Shown one piece after another: positions 1 through 12,657 of a stretch of DNA of 64,000 nt; the stretch's first letter is position 1; the number at the start of each line of letters is the position of its first letter. The stretch is from Branchinecta lynchi. Lineage: Eukaryota; Arthropoda; Branchiopoda; Anostraca; Branchinectidae. Location of the stretch: the NCBI GenBank assembly GCA_023053575.1, contig JAKZAP010000018.1, positions 13,234,202 through 13,298,201 of the forward strand, in the 5' to 3' direction. The notes under the pieces were generated by a model. That model saw only the letters and a list, made by a program, of their open reading frames with translations. It did no database searches and was not told the origin of the DNA. Both the position numbers and the translations under genes were made by a program.

Positions 1-39
1 TTAGATTTTTGGGATCCCATCGGTACCTTTGGTCTTGTT
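1..39 (+). mobile_element. 3' end of GGGATCCC-family element (family 1)
   Basis: TTTTTGGGATCCCATCGG then ..GGTCTTGTT, the shared 3' terminus of the family; the rest lies outside the window. Confidence 0.6.
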
Positions 40-190
40 CCTCACCGGTGACGTCACTAGAACTTGTGTCCGCACCGTTGAGCACTAAACAGACACTGAT
101 TAGTCCGAAAACGGGTTATAAGATCGGGGAGCAGTCACCAAAAAACGCGTTATAAGAAGCACCGCTGAGCAGTCAACGAACGCAGCTAAT
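40..190 (+). repeat. CACCGGTG-rich repeat ending CGAACGCAGCTAA
   Basis: Shares AAAAAACGCGTTATAAG, CACCGGTG words and the end CAACGAACGCAGCTAA with 62982-63209. Both follow a family 1 3' end directly. Confidence 0.55.
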
Positions 191-572
191 GATATTCAAA
201 TTCATTTTATTCTTCAGAAACAGCATATGAAAAGGTCAATAAAATTTAAATGACATAACATAGGCTCTTCATAGTTGATTTTATTTTCTGACATAGCCAC
301 CAGCGATGTTCCAGTGCCTGGCCTATAGCTTGATAGGTCTTGAAGGGATTTGATTGGTTTCCGTACCGGCCTTCCTTTTGTCTCATCGCATTTCCGTCGG
401 AAATTCCGACGATGTCATTCCCATGTAGCTGTTGCCCGTATAGCCATATTTTTGTCTCAAGAGAGTAGACTATCGTAGCCTGAGGACTGATTATTTGCAA
501 TAGTTATCACATGAATTGAGCAGTTGTTTGGATTACATGAGTTTAATGAGCCTGGTGAGTCCTTCGGTATCT

Positions 573-2232
573 TGGATAATTGCTTTTGTTTCCGTGCAAT
601 TTACCCGATTAGTCTAAAGAGCATGCCGCTGTTGAAAAGAACAAGAGCTAGAAGCTCATATGGCACTTGCAAGGCTGGGTCTGAGGATGAAAGTAGGAAT
701 TAGTCAATTGTTGGGTTTGTTGTGACTTACAGATGTGCTAGGACGATGAAATTAGATTTAGGCACTAAAGACTAGACAAGATTGGCTTAGAAATTGTCAC
801 GGATCCGACCGTCCCTGAAAGTACTAATATCCTAACCGCGAAGCACAAAAAATACTTTCAAACAAAATATACATTTTCGTGATCAGTCTTTCCGTCAGAT
901 CCCCATCAGATCCGACCGTCCTGAAAGTAGGGGAGATGTGGGGGAGATGGGACAAGGGAAGATGGGACATGGTACCGCTGTGAACAAAACTTTGTTGAAA
1001 AATTCCGCCTGAATGACGGACAACGTTTCATTTATCAGTAAGGATACTTGTGTTTTTCTGAAGAAATCCATAGGTGAGAAATTTTGTATGGGTGTTTGAG
1101 TAAGAATGAGGGTCCGGTTTTTTATGAAATATCTTTCGACCAACTCATTGGAAGGTAATGAATGTTTTTTTGTTTGAAGCAGTTTTTTCTTGGCTATAAA
1201 ACAGTTCTCAGTGGTTTACCTGTACTGACATCTAGTGATACAAAAATGAATCTTTCTGGAAAGTTGTCTGCCTGGGTACTCTGGGACACGTGTTCCTGGG
1301 TACCCTGGGACACCTTTTATCCATTGTGTCCCAGGGTACCTTCAAGGGAATTGTGCAAACTTCCTGAAACAGAACTCCCTATTTGGAAATTCATATTTCC
1401 AGAGACATAGGATAAAGCCTTTGTGACAACAGAAGAAATTGCCTTAGGTCTACCACGACCAAAACTTAGTGGGCACGCAGAACGTCATGTGAAAGCCCTG
1501 CCTTTCGATTTAGACCTTTTGCAGTACCTTGTTAGATAAATAGTGCTACAGGCTTTGTCTTATGTTTGTTTGTATTTTGTAAAGTTGACAACCGGTTTGT
1601 TAAAAATGAAATTTAGCCAAAAAGGGCACTGTGTCAAGTACCCTTAAGCATGTCCCAGAGTACCCGGGGGTCAGGGTACGTTGGGACAGAAGAGGAGGGT
1701 TAGGAAAATCGTCAGTACCAAAAAGACTAATCAAGTAAATAATCTGCCAAAAATCTGGAAGAAATCACAATTAATTACACTTAACTGAGTACCAAAATCA
1801 AGCAATTTGGCCAAAGGGTTGCACGGATATCTGACATGCACGTGAACATGTCCCAGGGTACCCACATCTCCCCTACTAATCCTAACCGCAAAGTACAAAA
1901 AAATACTTTGGATAATTGCTTTTGTTTCCATGCAGTTTACCCGATTGAGCTAAACAACATGTCGCTGGGAAAAAGAACAAGAGCTATAAGCTCATATGGC
2001 ACTTGAAAGGCTGAGTCAGAGGATGAAAGTAGGAATTTGCCAATTCGTGGGTTTGTTCTGACTTCCAGATGTGCTAGGCCGATGAAATTAGGCTTGGGCA
2101 TTAGAGACTAGACAAGATTGGCTTATAAATTGTCACTTCCCCTATCCGACCGTCCCTGAAAGTACTAACATCCTAACCGCCAAGTACAAAAAATACTTTT
2201 TAACAAAATATAAATTTTTGTGATCCCCATCG
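573..2232 (+). repeat. Direct repeats of about 320 bp flanking a TA-inserted element
   Basis: 573-890 and 1912-2232 are near-copies (GATAATTGCTTTTGTTTCC ... AACCGC.AGTACAAAAAATACTTT), with a partial third unit split into 895-929 and 1874-1911 by the element at 930-1873. Each contains AAGAGCTA.AAGCTCATATGG and GTGCTAGG.CGATGAAA, words also found in family 2. Confidence 0.65.
930..1873. mobile_element. 944-bp element with GGGGAGATGTGGG inverted ends and TA target duplication
   Basis: Ends are GGGGAGATGTGGG and CCCACATCTCCCC. TA lies on both sides, and removing the element and one TA restores GAAAGTACTAATCC of the host repeat (compare GAAAGTACTAATATCC at about 819). Inside are several copies of GTCCCAGGGTACC-like words near both ends. 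No transposase seen. TA insertion suggests Tc1/mariner type. Confidence 0.7.
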
Positions 2233-2432
2233 TGATCGGTCTCAAGGGTTTAGCGTACAAGGGAATTCGTTAAAGTAGAAACAGAACTTTTGAGTAAAAC
2301 ATACATTTTCATGCTCCTTATAATCATTCTTGCTTCAAGAGTTTTGATTACAGATGAACTTCTAGCGCCCTTCATGTGCGCATCATCACAGCCAAATGCA
2401 TTACCAAACGATAGATTCTCGTGATTTTCAAG

Positions 2433-2597
2433 CAGACCCGTATCCAGGAATTTATTTCGGTTTTTTGCCTGCCGGTCGGACAAAAAACTACAAAAAAGAC
2501 ATACATCAGAGGAAAAGCCTATAAAAATGAGTATTTTTGTATGTTTCGGGGGGGGGGTTCAACCCCTTAACGCCCCCCTCCCCTGGATACGGCCTTG
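2433..2597. mobile_element. hAT-type MITE, 165 bp, TSD TTTTCAAG
   Basis: Ends CAGACCCGTATCCAGG and CCTGGATACGGCCTTG. Exact 8-bp duplication TTTTCAAG at 2425-2432 and 2598-2605. A related copy lies at 31009-31146. Contains a G run and a C-rich run. Confidence 0.82.
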
Positions 2598-2644
2598 TTT
2601 TCAAGGACCCATGATCATTCTTATCTCAAGGGTTTTGCTTACAC

Positions 2645-2740
2645 ATGATCACGACAAACCCACGAATTGACAAATTCCTACTTTCATCCTCTAACCCAGC
2701 CTTGCAAATGCCAAATGAGCTTCTAGTTCTTGTTCATTTA
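2645..2740 (-). repeat. Fragment of the AAGAGCTAGAAGCTC repeat
   Basis: Reverse complement of the 640-730 unit (CACGAATTGACAAATTCCTAC ... GAGCTTCTAGTTCTTG). Confidence 0.5.
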
Positions 2741-4039
2741 CACAAGTGTTTGCACGATAACTAAGCACCTGTTCCTGGCAGTCTACATGCCCATTGTTAC
2801 GTCAGGTAAAGGAACTACTTACAGCTATAAGTTCCTTCCGGTTATTCCTCTGGGTCAGTTCCTTGTTAGAAGTCGCTTTCATATAACCCCGAAGTTGTTT
2901 AGAAATGGGATCCGGAATCAGTGTACCTGTCGATGCTGAAGTAAGTTATCCATTATATCGTATGCTACACTTGCATCGAGAATCTGACAGCGCTGTTCAT
3001 CTCTTCTTATTGTTCTGTCAATCAGTGTTCTTCCGTCGCTAATTGTTCCGCCACTTTTTTCTTGGGTCAGGGTCATCTAATCATTAAAGTTTAATGGGCA
3101 CATCAAACTACCCCAATCCCACTCTGTAACAACCTAGGAACAATACTTACCCCCTAGATCAGCAGCTTTTTCAACAGTTTCCTCTCTGTGATATTTCAAA
3201 GCGTAATTTTTGGGGCCAGTACATGCTCAATTTACTAGCTTGGACAAAGATAAAAGTGATGTTTCTTATAACACTTAGTAGATCTTTATTTTATGCATAA
3301 ATCAGCTTGTCTAATTCAGATTTGAATAGGCTATTTGTTTTTGAGTGATTTTTGTAGCTATGTCATTTTTATAAACTTATCGCATATTCTGATGCATTTT
3401 ATAAAGCAAGTTAATCAAGCTTCACAACACTATTCCACAAAGAAAAACTTTTAATAGGCACTTAAAACATGGAATTTCTGATGACACACTAGAACAATCA
3501 GGTAAACTGCATCTGAGGCTTGACTTATTTGTGACATCTCAAATATATCCTTTTCTATCAAGCGTTGCTGGGAGTTTTTGAATTTCCCGATATCCCAGCT
3601 CCTAAGATTTGGATCGCCGAAATGCCAGAGAGGTAAAGACAAAGGATAACAAAAAAACGGTCGATTTTCGTAGCGCCTTCTAAAGGAAGTCGGAAATGTT
3701 TATTTGTGAAGCATTTAATACAAAGTAAAGCATTAGAAGTGTCCATTGTGCTTTAAGAATGGCTTTTCGTTGCGTCGCAGAAAACGACGGCGAGACCAAT
3801 ACCAGTCGGTATGATTTATACGAACATAACTGTACCTTTTTTCCGTAAAATTACGCCAGTCAACATTGTTATTATTATTTATTTGAATCCTTCAGAACTG
3901 AAGAGTATTGTATAAAAAGTAACAGACATTTCAATTTAACTCACACACACACTTCCATACTAATAAACAACTGACTGTTACAGATAAATAAGCCTACTAA
4001 ATCTACATCGAAATACAATTGCTCACAAGCGAAACCAAT

Positions 4040-4240
4040 ACTCTGTACGACTAAGTCCAAAACACGCCAGTGATCTTCCGAAGAACAAGAAAACGTCTCA
4101 CTAACGACTCAGATCCTGCGTCAAACAATCACGGTGATCTTCGGAGCAGCTGTGATACTCGAGGTGATACAGCTTCTGGCTCTTCCGCTAGTTACCCCGG
4201 CGATTTTGCATCGGCAAGGAGAGTTAGTCATCAAGAGTAT
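4040..4240 (+). repeat. Dispersed degenerate repeat, partner of 29282-29480
   Basis: Shares TAAGTCCAAAACACGCCAG, ATCACGGTGATC and GCAAGGAGAGTTAGTCATCA with the inverted copy at 29282-29480, which lies just past the 3' end of the DOMON gene. Confidence 0.5.
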
Positions 4241-4893
4241 TGGTCTTATTACAGTTTGCTGCTCCAACTGGATTAGTTTCTGTTAGTCCCCCATTGTCTC
4301 ATAACCAACACTTGTGTAGCTCGCATCCATGTATAAGTCGGATCCATAGGGTAGTGGGTCACTTTCAGTTTCTGCTGCTAAGACATACGCAAAACCTCCA
4401 TTACCTGGGACACAGATGACAGGTCTTCCACTCACTAACCTGTGGATCTATTTTACCATGTCTGATCCAAGTGACGACGGTGAGGCGTAGGGGGATTAAC
4501 AGAAGCTGGTCCGCGTTGAAGCTCTGGGCGGAAATATGGCCAATTTCAACCAACTTCCACTTGTCTTTTCCTTTGCGGGTTACACCGCAGGGGATGTTTA
4601 TTTGTCTGTCCGGAATGTATTCCGGTTCTTGTCTTTTATCTTGCGAGTCGACATCGCAGGGGAATTTATCAGTTTGTCCTGGGGGTAGACCTGGTTCTGC
4701 ATTTGCCAACGCTACATTATCTACCTCTCGGTCGGTTCTTGTCCTCAGACACTCACGATGCTTTTACGACGGAAGACTGGGTAATTAAAGAAAGCTCTAG
4801 AAGAGACAAGAAAAGCAGGGTGCTTAAAAATAAGAAAATAGTTTTCAGTATGAAATTCAGTTTATTTGCCATATATCTTTCATGGCAAATGAA

Positions 4894-6085
4894 AACAAGA
4901 CCAAAGGTTTCGATGGGATCCCAAAAATTCAATATCTGATCCAGACAACTGGGTCTTGTCTTAGCCAGATCGAGTCATCGCCAGACTCCTTGAACATTTT
5001 TACAATTAAATTCAGAAACAGATTAAGGCCAAATAGCTAATCATCTGAGAAAAACTTCCTGCCACTACCGCCAATTTCCCCGATTTCGGCCAAACTCCAG
5101 AAATAATTGTCCGGCGAAAAAAAGAAAGCTCAAAAATGAACTCAGGGTACCTTCTTTCCCCACTAATGAACATCTAATCAACTTCAAAGAAAAATTTAAC
5201 TTATAACAAATTTTCCGACTCCAGCCCGATTCCGGTCGAACTATATGTCTGTGTGAAATATGATTGTCACACACGGATTCAGCATCTCTTCTTACCCCTA
5301 AATCGGTTGTCTAATCAACTAGAAATAAAACTTTAACTTCTACCAATTTTCCGGTTTTGGCCGAATTCCGGGCGAACTACATGTCCGGATAGAAAATTGC
5401 TTTCACATAAGTGTTCAGCATGTCTTCTTGCCCTAAATCGAATTTCTAATCAACTTCAACTTTTAATTTTAACAAACTTTCCGGTTTGGGCCCGATTCCG
5501 GGTGAACTACTTGTCCGTCGAGAAAATGGTTTTCACCACCGTGTTCAGCGTGTCTTCCTACCCCTAAGTCGAACATCTAATCAACTTAAAATAAAACTTT
5601 TACTTTTAACAAACTTTCCGGTTTGGGCCGGATTCCGGGCGAACTACTTGTCTGTCGAGAAAATGGTCTTCACCATCGTCTTCAGCATGTCTTCCTACCT
5701 CTAAGTCGAACATCTAATCAACTTAAAATAAAACTTTTACTTTTAACAAATTTTCCGGTTTTGGGCGAACTACATGTTCGATGACAAAATGGTTTTCACC
5801 ATCGTGTTCAGCATGTCTTCTTACCCCATAATCGACTATCACATTAGCTGTTTCAAAATATTTTCTTTGCCCCTTAATTTGAAACCCCTCCCCCACCCCT
5901 AAATGTAGGGCTACAAAGCCCATCTACGAACTTGACTGGTCCGACGACCCAACGAATCCTCAAACCAAATGTCATTAAAATATCTCATTCCCTTCGAGAG
6001 TTATCGTGCTTACAGACGGACGGACAGACGGACAACTTTTCGATGTCATAGGTATCCCTCCACTTACGTTTTGGGATCCCAAAAA
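4894..6085 (-). mobile_element. Family 1 element (GGGATCCC/minisatellite), complete, reversed
   Basis: Reads AACAAGACCAAAGGTTTCG at the left and CTTACGTTTTGGGATCCC at the right. Five to six degenerate units of about 125 bp lie between, each with a CCGGTTT.GGCC.GATTCCGG core and a TTAACAAA tract. Compare 45535-46500 and 61804-62981. Confidence 0.72.
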
Positions 6086-7265
6086 GCACTGGTTTTGTCA
6101 ATCCATTTATAATCAACAATTAGCAAGTCATCAGAACTTCCTTTGAATCACAGGTTACTTAAACCTGTGAACAGAATTGAAATGGATAATATAGTAAAAT
6201 AGTAAAGAAACATAATATAGTAAAATAGAGAATAGATTTTTAAAAATAGGCCTTCAAATGTAATGTGGTAACAAAAATACGGGCCGACAGCTCTCTGCCA
6301 CCTTTTTAGTGCCCAATTTGACGCGACTCCCAGAGGGTTGTAAAAGTGAAAGTAAAGTGATTGTTAATTACGCTCGAAGGTAAGTCACACACGCAAGATT
6401 CATTACGGCGCGAGCAAACGATCAGGTTTTCCCGTCCGAATTTTCTGTAATTTCATCAGGAAGGTGATAAAATATCAACTTCTCACTATGGAATCGATTA
6501 TGGTGTTCCCGACGATCTTTAAAGAGTTATATCATAAGCATTCTAGCACTTGCAACCCCCCCCCCCCCCAAGAAAAATAAGGCGAAGCCACGACTCGATC
6601 CGACCGCTGGGTCATCTAGCGGCACGAGTCTGAAGCGCCCGACATGGGGAGGCTGGGATCATAGTTTGACTATGGATCCAACAAAATGTTTTTATTGTAG
6701 AAGGCATATGGAAAATGTGTAGACAAATCAAACTACTTATCTGCATTATCAATTTCTTTAATTTTTTTTTTCAGTTTTTTTCTTGTTAATTCCCGTAAAT
6801 ATAAAGAATTAAGGATGTAACTAGATCACAATAAACAAACGCCTTAAATTATACTAACTTCGTTGCAGTGATTTCTTGAAAATTTTGTCTGAAGTTGGAC
6901 TAAATAACATTCAGCTTCCGAGACCAAAAAATGTCAAACTGGCCGATGATGTCTTCTTCTGACATTTCTAAACATCCACATGTTTATATATTTAGTTGTT
7001 TTAATCCTCTTACACGCCACTCGATCTTCTCGTAGGTTTTAGTAATTTTTTGACCACCGCCAGGAGATCAATGAATAGTTAAATTAGCAATGGCCGATTT
7101 GCTTTTAGGAGTGAGTTGCGTTCAAGTAATTTGTGGATAACGTTAGCTACCATGAGGATTTTGGGGAAAACAAAGGTAACAGTGTGTTCGTAAAAACCCG
7201 ATCCATCGAAAAATGATGGCGTCTCCCACCTTCTCGGCCCACATGAATCAAAGACTTCAGTTTTC

Positions 7266-8239
7266 CCATGACTTCGTAGAAGTTGTCCGTCTGTCCGTTC
7301 GTCTGTGAGCACAATAACTCTCGAAGGGAATGAGATATTTTGATGAAACTTTGTGTGAGGATTCTTTTGGTCAAAGGGCTGGTCGAGTTCGTAGATGGGC
7401 CCTGTAGCCCTAAATTTAGGGGTGGTCAACGTTTAGGGTAGTCAAATTAAGGGGCGAACAAAACATGTTTTGACACCTAATGATATAGTTGATTTAGGGG
7501 TAAGAAGACATGTTGGACATGTTGAACAAGAATATGAAAATCATTTTCTCGCTTGATTAGAAAAGCTGATTAGAAAACATGCTGAACATTTATGTGAAAA
7601 TCATTTCGCCGCCCGGAATCCGGCCGAAACCGGAAATTTTTTTGTAAAAGTTTTATTCGAAGTTGATCAGACATATGATTTAGGGGTAAGAAGACATACT
7701 GAAGCCTCATTTGACAAACATTTCTGCCCTGACACATTGTTCGCCCTGAATCCGGCTGAAACCGAAAAATTTGTTATAAGTAATAGTTGTATCTGAAGTT
7801 TATTACAGGCCCGATATAGTGGTAAGGAGGCATGCTAAATCCGTATATGGAAAATATTTTCTCGTCGGACAAATAGTTCGCCTGGAATTTGTCCAAAACC
7901 GGAGAATTTGTTAAAGTTTTATCTGAAGTTGGGGTAAGGAGATACGCTGAATTCGTATTTTAGCTTTAACTTCTGCCGGACAACTAGTTCGACGGGAATC
8001 CGGTCGGAACCGGAGATGTGGCAGAAGTAAGGCAGCAGGTTTTTGGTCAACTTTGTCTAAGTAGATATGACGTATAACCTAGGGGTAAATACACACATGC
8101 TGAACTTGGTTTTCTCAGGTAATTAGCCATTGGCCTTACTTTGTTTCTAAATCTTAGTAGTAAAACGTAAAACGGACTCTGGTAATTGTCTCGATGAAAT
8201 ATTAATTTTTGGGATCCCATCGAAACCTTTGCTCTTGTT
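7266..8239 (+). mobile_element. Family 1 element lacking its 5' GGGATCCC hairpin
   Basis: Starts at ACTTCGTAGAAGTTGTCCG, has CTCTCGAAGGGAATGAGAT, several 120-bp units, and ends GGGATCCCATCGAAACC..CTCTTGTT. Confidence 0.65.
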
Positions 8240-8539
8240 CGATCACCTGTCGTTTTACACACCACGTAAACTGTTGCTTGTAACACAGTCGAAAAGCGTC
8301 AGTTCTAATCTCAAAATATTCCGTCTTGGTGCAACTTTTAGCCGCCAAATAGGTTTCGAAAGGCAAAATGCAATATATGGACTTTACTTTAAAGGACCAT
8401 CGCACCTATAATGTCAATGTAACCTATGTCCGTAACTGCATTCATTAATTCTTAAACCCTAACATAAATGGTTAATACCGCTAAGATTCCGAACCCGCTA
8501 TAACAAACACCTCACTAATCTTTGGACTTGCCACGATTC

Positions 8540-8764
8540 ACTAGTTTCCGTGCGTAGTATACTCCCGACGCGTGAATGCCTGATGCGTACTTTTTTCTTA
8601 ATTTTGCCAAGTTTTTGCTCTAAGTTAATGGGTCTGGAAAGAGGCTTAAAACAGCCAAAGCCGTGGATAATGTGCTGAAAGATAAGCTTGGTTTCATAGT
8701 ATTCAGATAGTTTTGAATAGGCCTAATGGAACATAACCATAAAATAATGCGAGGTGTGCTTTAA
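8540..8764 (-). repeat. GTGCTTTAA-ended repeat, reversed copy
   Basis: Contains ACTCCCGACG, AGGCTTAAAACAGCCAAAGCC and GCGAGGTGTGCTTTAA. Same family as 14528-14778, 25300-25455, 28601-28840 and 32855-33103. Confidence 0.6.
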
Positions 8765-9395
8765 GGTGTATTCGAAAACTACTTCAAATTTACCCAAAAA
8801 GGAGTATTTAAATGTTAGTCTGTAATAAACCTGCGATTGGGGCGCAAAATTGATCTCCCTCCCCCACCCCTGAGGTTTACTGAAAAGACGCCACTGTCTC
8901 ATCAAGGGTGACGAAAGAATACTGTGGCAGAAAACTTGGCTTCAGTTCATATTCAGTGCCTGGTTTCCCCAGGGAGATTCGCCTGAAATTAAAATGACCC
9001 CAATCCCTTGCATAGGGAGAGGTGCGTGAAAAGTTGATCGACCTGAAGATAGTTTAGGAGTGCCTCTTTTCCTAAAACTTCACAGTTGTATCTTGCATCT
9101 GACAGCCTTCGCGAGTACTGGTTTTTCTGCTTCTGTTATTTGAGCTGGTGTCGTTATTCAGCTTAGTACAATCTTGTTACATTTAGTTGTGTGCGTTATA
9201 TTCCGCAGTTAGGTAAGTAAGTATTTCCCAGTTTCATTTAATGATCGTTCAAAGGTCGTACACTTCGATGGGATCTCAGAGCGGAATAGTCGTCTTTGTA
9301 ATACAGAGAATCAGGACTCCCAGATGTTCAGTCTTTGCCGGACCCGTACACATATGAACGAAATACTTTCCAGCTAAACACATACCAATATCAGG

Positions 9396-9721
9396 CAGGG
9401 GTGTCACGACTGTGGGGGAGGGGGGACGCCCCCCCCCCCACATGGTGTCGGTCAGTCGGTAAAAAATAACCGAGTCGGCGCGAATTTTTTCATGAAAACA
9501 GTCGTTTTTTCTGAAAATTCGTCGATTTTTCATCAAAACAGTCCATTTTCCTGAAAATCGGTCGTTTTTTTGTGAAAATCAGCCGATTTTTTTCCAAACT
9601 TATAGTTTTGTTTTCGTTGAAAACAGTCGTTTTTCTGCAAAAACAATCGGTAAAAATTACCAGCCAGTCGGTAAATGCCTCGTCCCCCCCCCCCCCAAAC
9701 ATTTTGGCTAGTAACACCTCT
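9396..9721. mobile_element. hAT-type MITE, 326 bp, TSD ATATCAGG
   Basis: Ends CAGGGGTGTCACGACT and GGCTAGTAACACCTCTG. Exact ATATCAGG at 9388-9395 and 9722-9729. G/C homopolymer runs sit just inside both ends; the middle is AAAACAGTCGTTTTT-type repeats. Inverted sister copy at 30438-30776. Confidence 0.87.
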
Positions 9722-10064
9722 GATATCAGGCTCATTCGAAAACATCCGGTTTTGACTAGATTCCGACCAGACTATCCACCCGAGACGAGAATAAATAATA
9801 TTTTCTGATATACCGTCTGTTTTTCAGGTATACGTACCTCTTCCCACCAAATTGTATCCGAATTATACTTAATTATACCGAATTATACATCCGAACTATA
9901 CTTTACTTCTTTTCTGACTGGACTCCGATCAAACTACTTGCCCGGTGAGAAAATAAAGCCCGTATCTGCATTCCACGATCGAATTAAAAAAACAAACATA
10001 CACTTTTATCAGTTTTTGGTTTCTGCCTTATTCCGGATGAACTACCTAGAGGGAAAATTACGGA

Positions 10065-11200
10065 ATGTTTCCATATGGATTCATCATGTATTCTTGTCCC
10101 TATATTTATGTTCCCATAGGCTTCAGCATAAACTTTTGCTTCAACCGTATTTCCGGTTTTCGACAATTCCGGTCAGTCTACTTGTCCGGCGGGAACAGGA
10201 AGTTCAGATATGGATTCATCATGTATTCTTGTCCCTATATTTATGTTCCCATAGGCTTCAGCATAAACTTTTGCTTCAACCGTATTTCCGGTTTTCGACA
10301 GATTCCGGTCAGTCTACTTGTCCGGCGGGAACAGGAAGTTCAGATATGGATTCATCATGTATTCTTGTCCCTATATTTATGTTCCCATAGGCTTCAGCAT
10401 AAACTTTTGCTTCAACCGTATTTCCGGTTTTCGACAGATTCCGGTCAGCCTACTTGTCCGGCGGGAACAGGAAGTTCAGATATGGATTCATCATGTATTC
10501 TTGTCCCTATATTTATGTTCCCATAGGCTTCAGCATAAACTTTTGCTTCGACCGTATTTCCGGTTTTCGACAATTCCGGTCAGTCTACTTGTGCGGCGGG
10601 AACAGGAAGTTCAGATATGGATTCATCATGTATTCTTGTCCCTATATTTATGTTCCCATAGGCTTCAGCATAAACTTTTGCTTCAACCGTATTTCCGGTT
10701 TTCGACAGATTCCGGTCAGTCTACTTGTCCGGTGGGAACAGGAAGTTCAGATATGGATTCATCATGTATTCTTGTCCCTATATTTATGTTCCCATAGGCT
10801 TCAGCATAAACTTTTGCTTCAACCGTATTTCCGGTTTTCGACAATTCCGGTCAGTCTACTTGTCCGGCGGGAATAGGAAGTTCAGATATGGATTCATCAT
10901 GTATTCTTGTCCCTATATTTATGTTCCCATAGGCTTCAGCATTAACTTTTGCTTCAACCGTATTTCCGGTTTTTGACAGATTCCGGTCAGTCTACTTGTC
11001 CGGCGGGAACAGGAAGTTCAGATATGGATTCATCATGTATTCTTGTCCCTATATTTATGTTGCCATAGGCTTCAGCATAAACTTTTGCTTCAACCGTATT
11101 TCCGGTTTTCGACAATTCCGGTCAGTCTACTTGTCCGGCGGAAACAAGAAGTTCAGATATGGATTCAGAGTGTATTCTTACCTCTGTCGACGCTCTGATT
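10065..11200 (+). repeat. Near-identical 135/136-bp tandem array, about eight units
   Basis: Units start (AGTTCAGATATGGATTC) at 10201, 10337, 10473, 10608, 10744, 10879, 11015 and 11150, after one divergent unit from about 10065. Steps are 136, 136, 135, 136, 135, 136 and 135, set by CGACAATTCC versus CGACAGATTCC. The long open frames through this array are repeat artefacts. Confidence 0.92.
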
Positions 11201-11417
11201 GACCAACGCTTAACTGCTAATGAATTTCTCGTGCCATTATTCTGGGCCAACTATTTGTCCGGCGAAAACAGTAAGAAAGCAGTTACCCTTGATTTAAACT
11301 CCTCCCCCACCCCGAAATATAGAGCTGCGTGCCACATCTACGAATTTTTTGACCCAATGGATTATCCGACCTAGTTCGAAAAAATTATCCCGACCCCTTC
11401 GGGAGTTGTCTTGCTAG

Positions 11418-12228
11418 TATGATGTCTCTACGTAGACACGACACTACGAAGACCCGACAGTACATCGACACGAAAAATGCGTCAGTACATGGACACGTCA
11501 CTACAGAGACACGACGGAACGAAGATCGACACTATATGGACACGACGGTACAAGTACCGACACTAAATAGACACGACGGTACAAGTACCGACACTACATG
11601 GACACGACGGTACAGGTATCGACACTACATAGACACGACGGTACAGATACCGACAATACGTAGGCACTTTTTAGATTTTCGACATAGTGGTGGATTTTGT
11701 CCTCGTAGTGACGTGTCAACATAGAGCGTGTTCCACCCTACCTACCGTACTTACTACACATGACGTCACGAATTCTGGCTTTTTGACGTCGAGGCTGGAA
11801 CGATTTTTCTATTTTCTAGCAGGATCTCACGCCAGGGGCGAATCCGACCAATCACGTTACAGAGATGCGTAGTAACTACGCTTACTACGCTCCCGAGCAT
11901 GGTAAGCAAATAGTAACTATTAGTTACTACTCCGACAAGGTTGGAACGGTCAGCGTAGTAACTTTTCGTGAGGATGGAACGGAAATAGTAACTAATAGTA
12001 ACTATTGTTAGAAGGGTGGAACACGCTCATAGTGTCGTTCGACGTACCGTGTCTACGTAGCGTCATTCAGTGTACCGTCTTGTCTGCGTAGCTTCGTTCG
12101 ATGTACAGTCGTGTCCACATAGTGTCTTTTTTTTGTCCACGTAGTGTCGGGAAATTTGTCCACGTTGCGTCGGATTTGTCCACTTACTGACGTGTCTCCG
12201 TAGCGCCGTGTCTATGTAGGGGCGCGCA
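11418..12228. repeat. Foldback repeat with arms of GTAGACACGACACTACG-type units
   Basis: The left arm (11418-11680) has roughly 32-bp units (ACACGACGGTACAAGTACCG). The right arm (12029-12225) carries the complement (GTGTCGTTCGACGTACCGTG, TGTCCACGTAGTGTCGG). It interrupts the family 1 sequence GGGAGTTGTCTTGCTAG ... CAGACGGACAAC. Confidence 0.65.
11724..12028 (+). mobile_element. MITE family 3 copy 1, TSD ATA
   Basis: Ends GAGCGTGTTCCACCCT and AGGGTGGAACACGCTC. ATA at 11721-11723 and 12029-12031. Contains TGACGTCA at 11761-11768 and repeated GTAACTA words. Confidence 0.82.
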
Positions 12229-12657
12229 CCCGTTATGCTGACAGACGGACAACTTTATGAAGTCAAAGGTATCTGCTCATTTACGTTTTCGGATTCCAAT
12301 AATGAGCCAGCTTGTAATTTTTTGCTCGATTTCGAGCCTGGTTTAGATGATGAGACGTTACAATTAGTAGTGATTAGTATTGCTTGTCCATCTGTCGAGG
12401 AATCTGGTACGGGTAAATATGGATTTCTCTATCCACCTGGTATGTGTTTATGTATGCGGTACACTTGCGGATGTTTCCACTCATAATTAATAGGCTATGG
12501 CCTACAATGATTTCTCTAGTTATAGTCTTTTCGCGATTCTCCCTTTCTTCCATTTATATTATTCCGTAGGCTGCTGTGTTTGCGCAGATATTTATTCATT
12601 ACTGTTTTTGTTTAGTCATACCGCCCAGAAAGGTCGCTCTCGAAATTCTCAGTTGTG

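Larger units (their letters stand above)
9250..12300 (-). mobile_element. Family 1 element, reversed and expanded, carrying nested insertions
   Basis: Left end CTTCGATGGGATCTCA; right end CAGACGGACAACTTTATGAAGTC to GGATTCCAAT (degenerate GGGATCCC). Interrupted by a hAT MITE (9396-9721), an expanded 136-bp array (about 10065-11200) and a foldback (11418-12228) that itself holds a MITE (11724-12028). Confidence 0.55.

Noticed and set aside
10065..11200. Regular direct repeats as a CRISPR array
   Set aside because: No unique spacers; the units are contiguous 136-bp satellites in an animal genome.
9938..11202. Several overlapping 80-160 codon open frames with repeated IWIHHVFLSLYLCSHR or YGFIMYSCPYIYV sequence
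   Set aside because: They are translations of the 136-bp tandem array; the period is not a multiple of three, so all frames stay open in turn.
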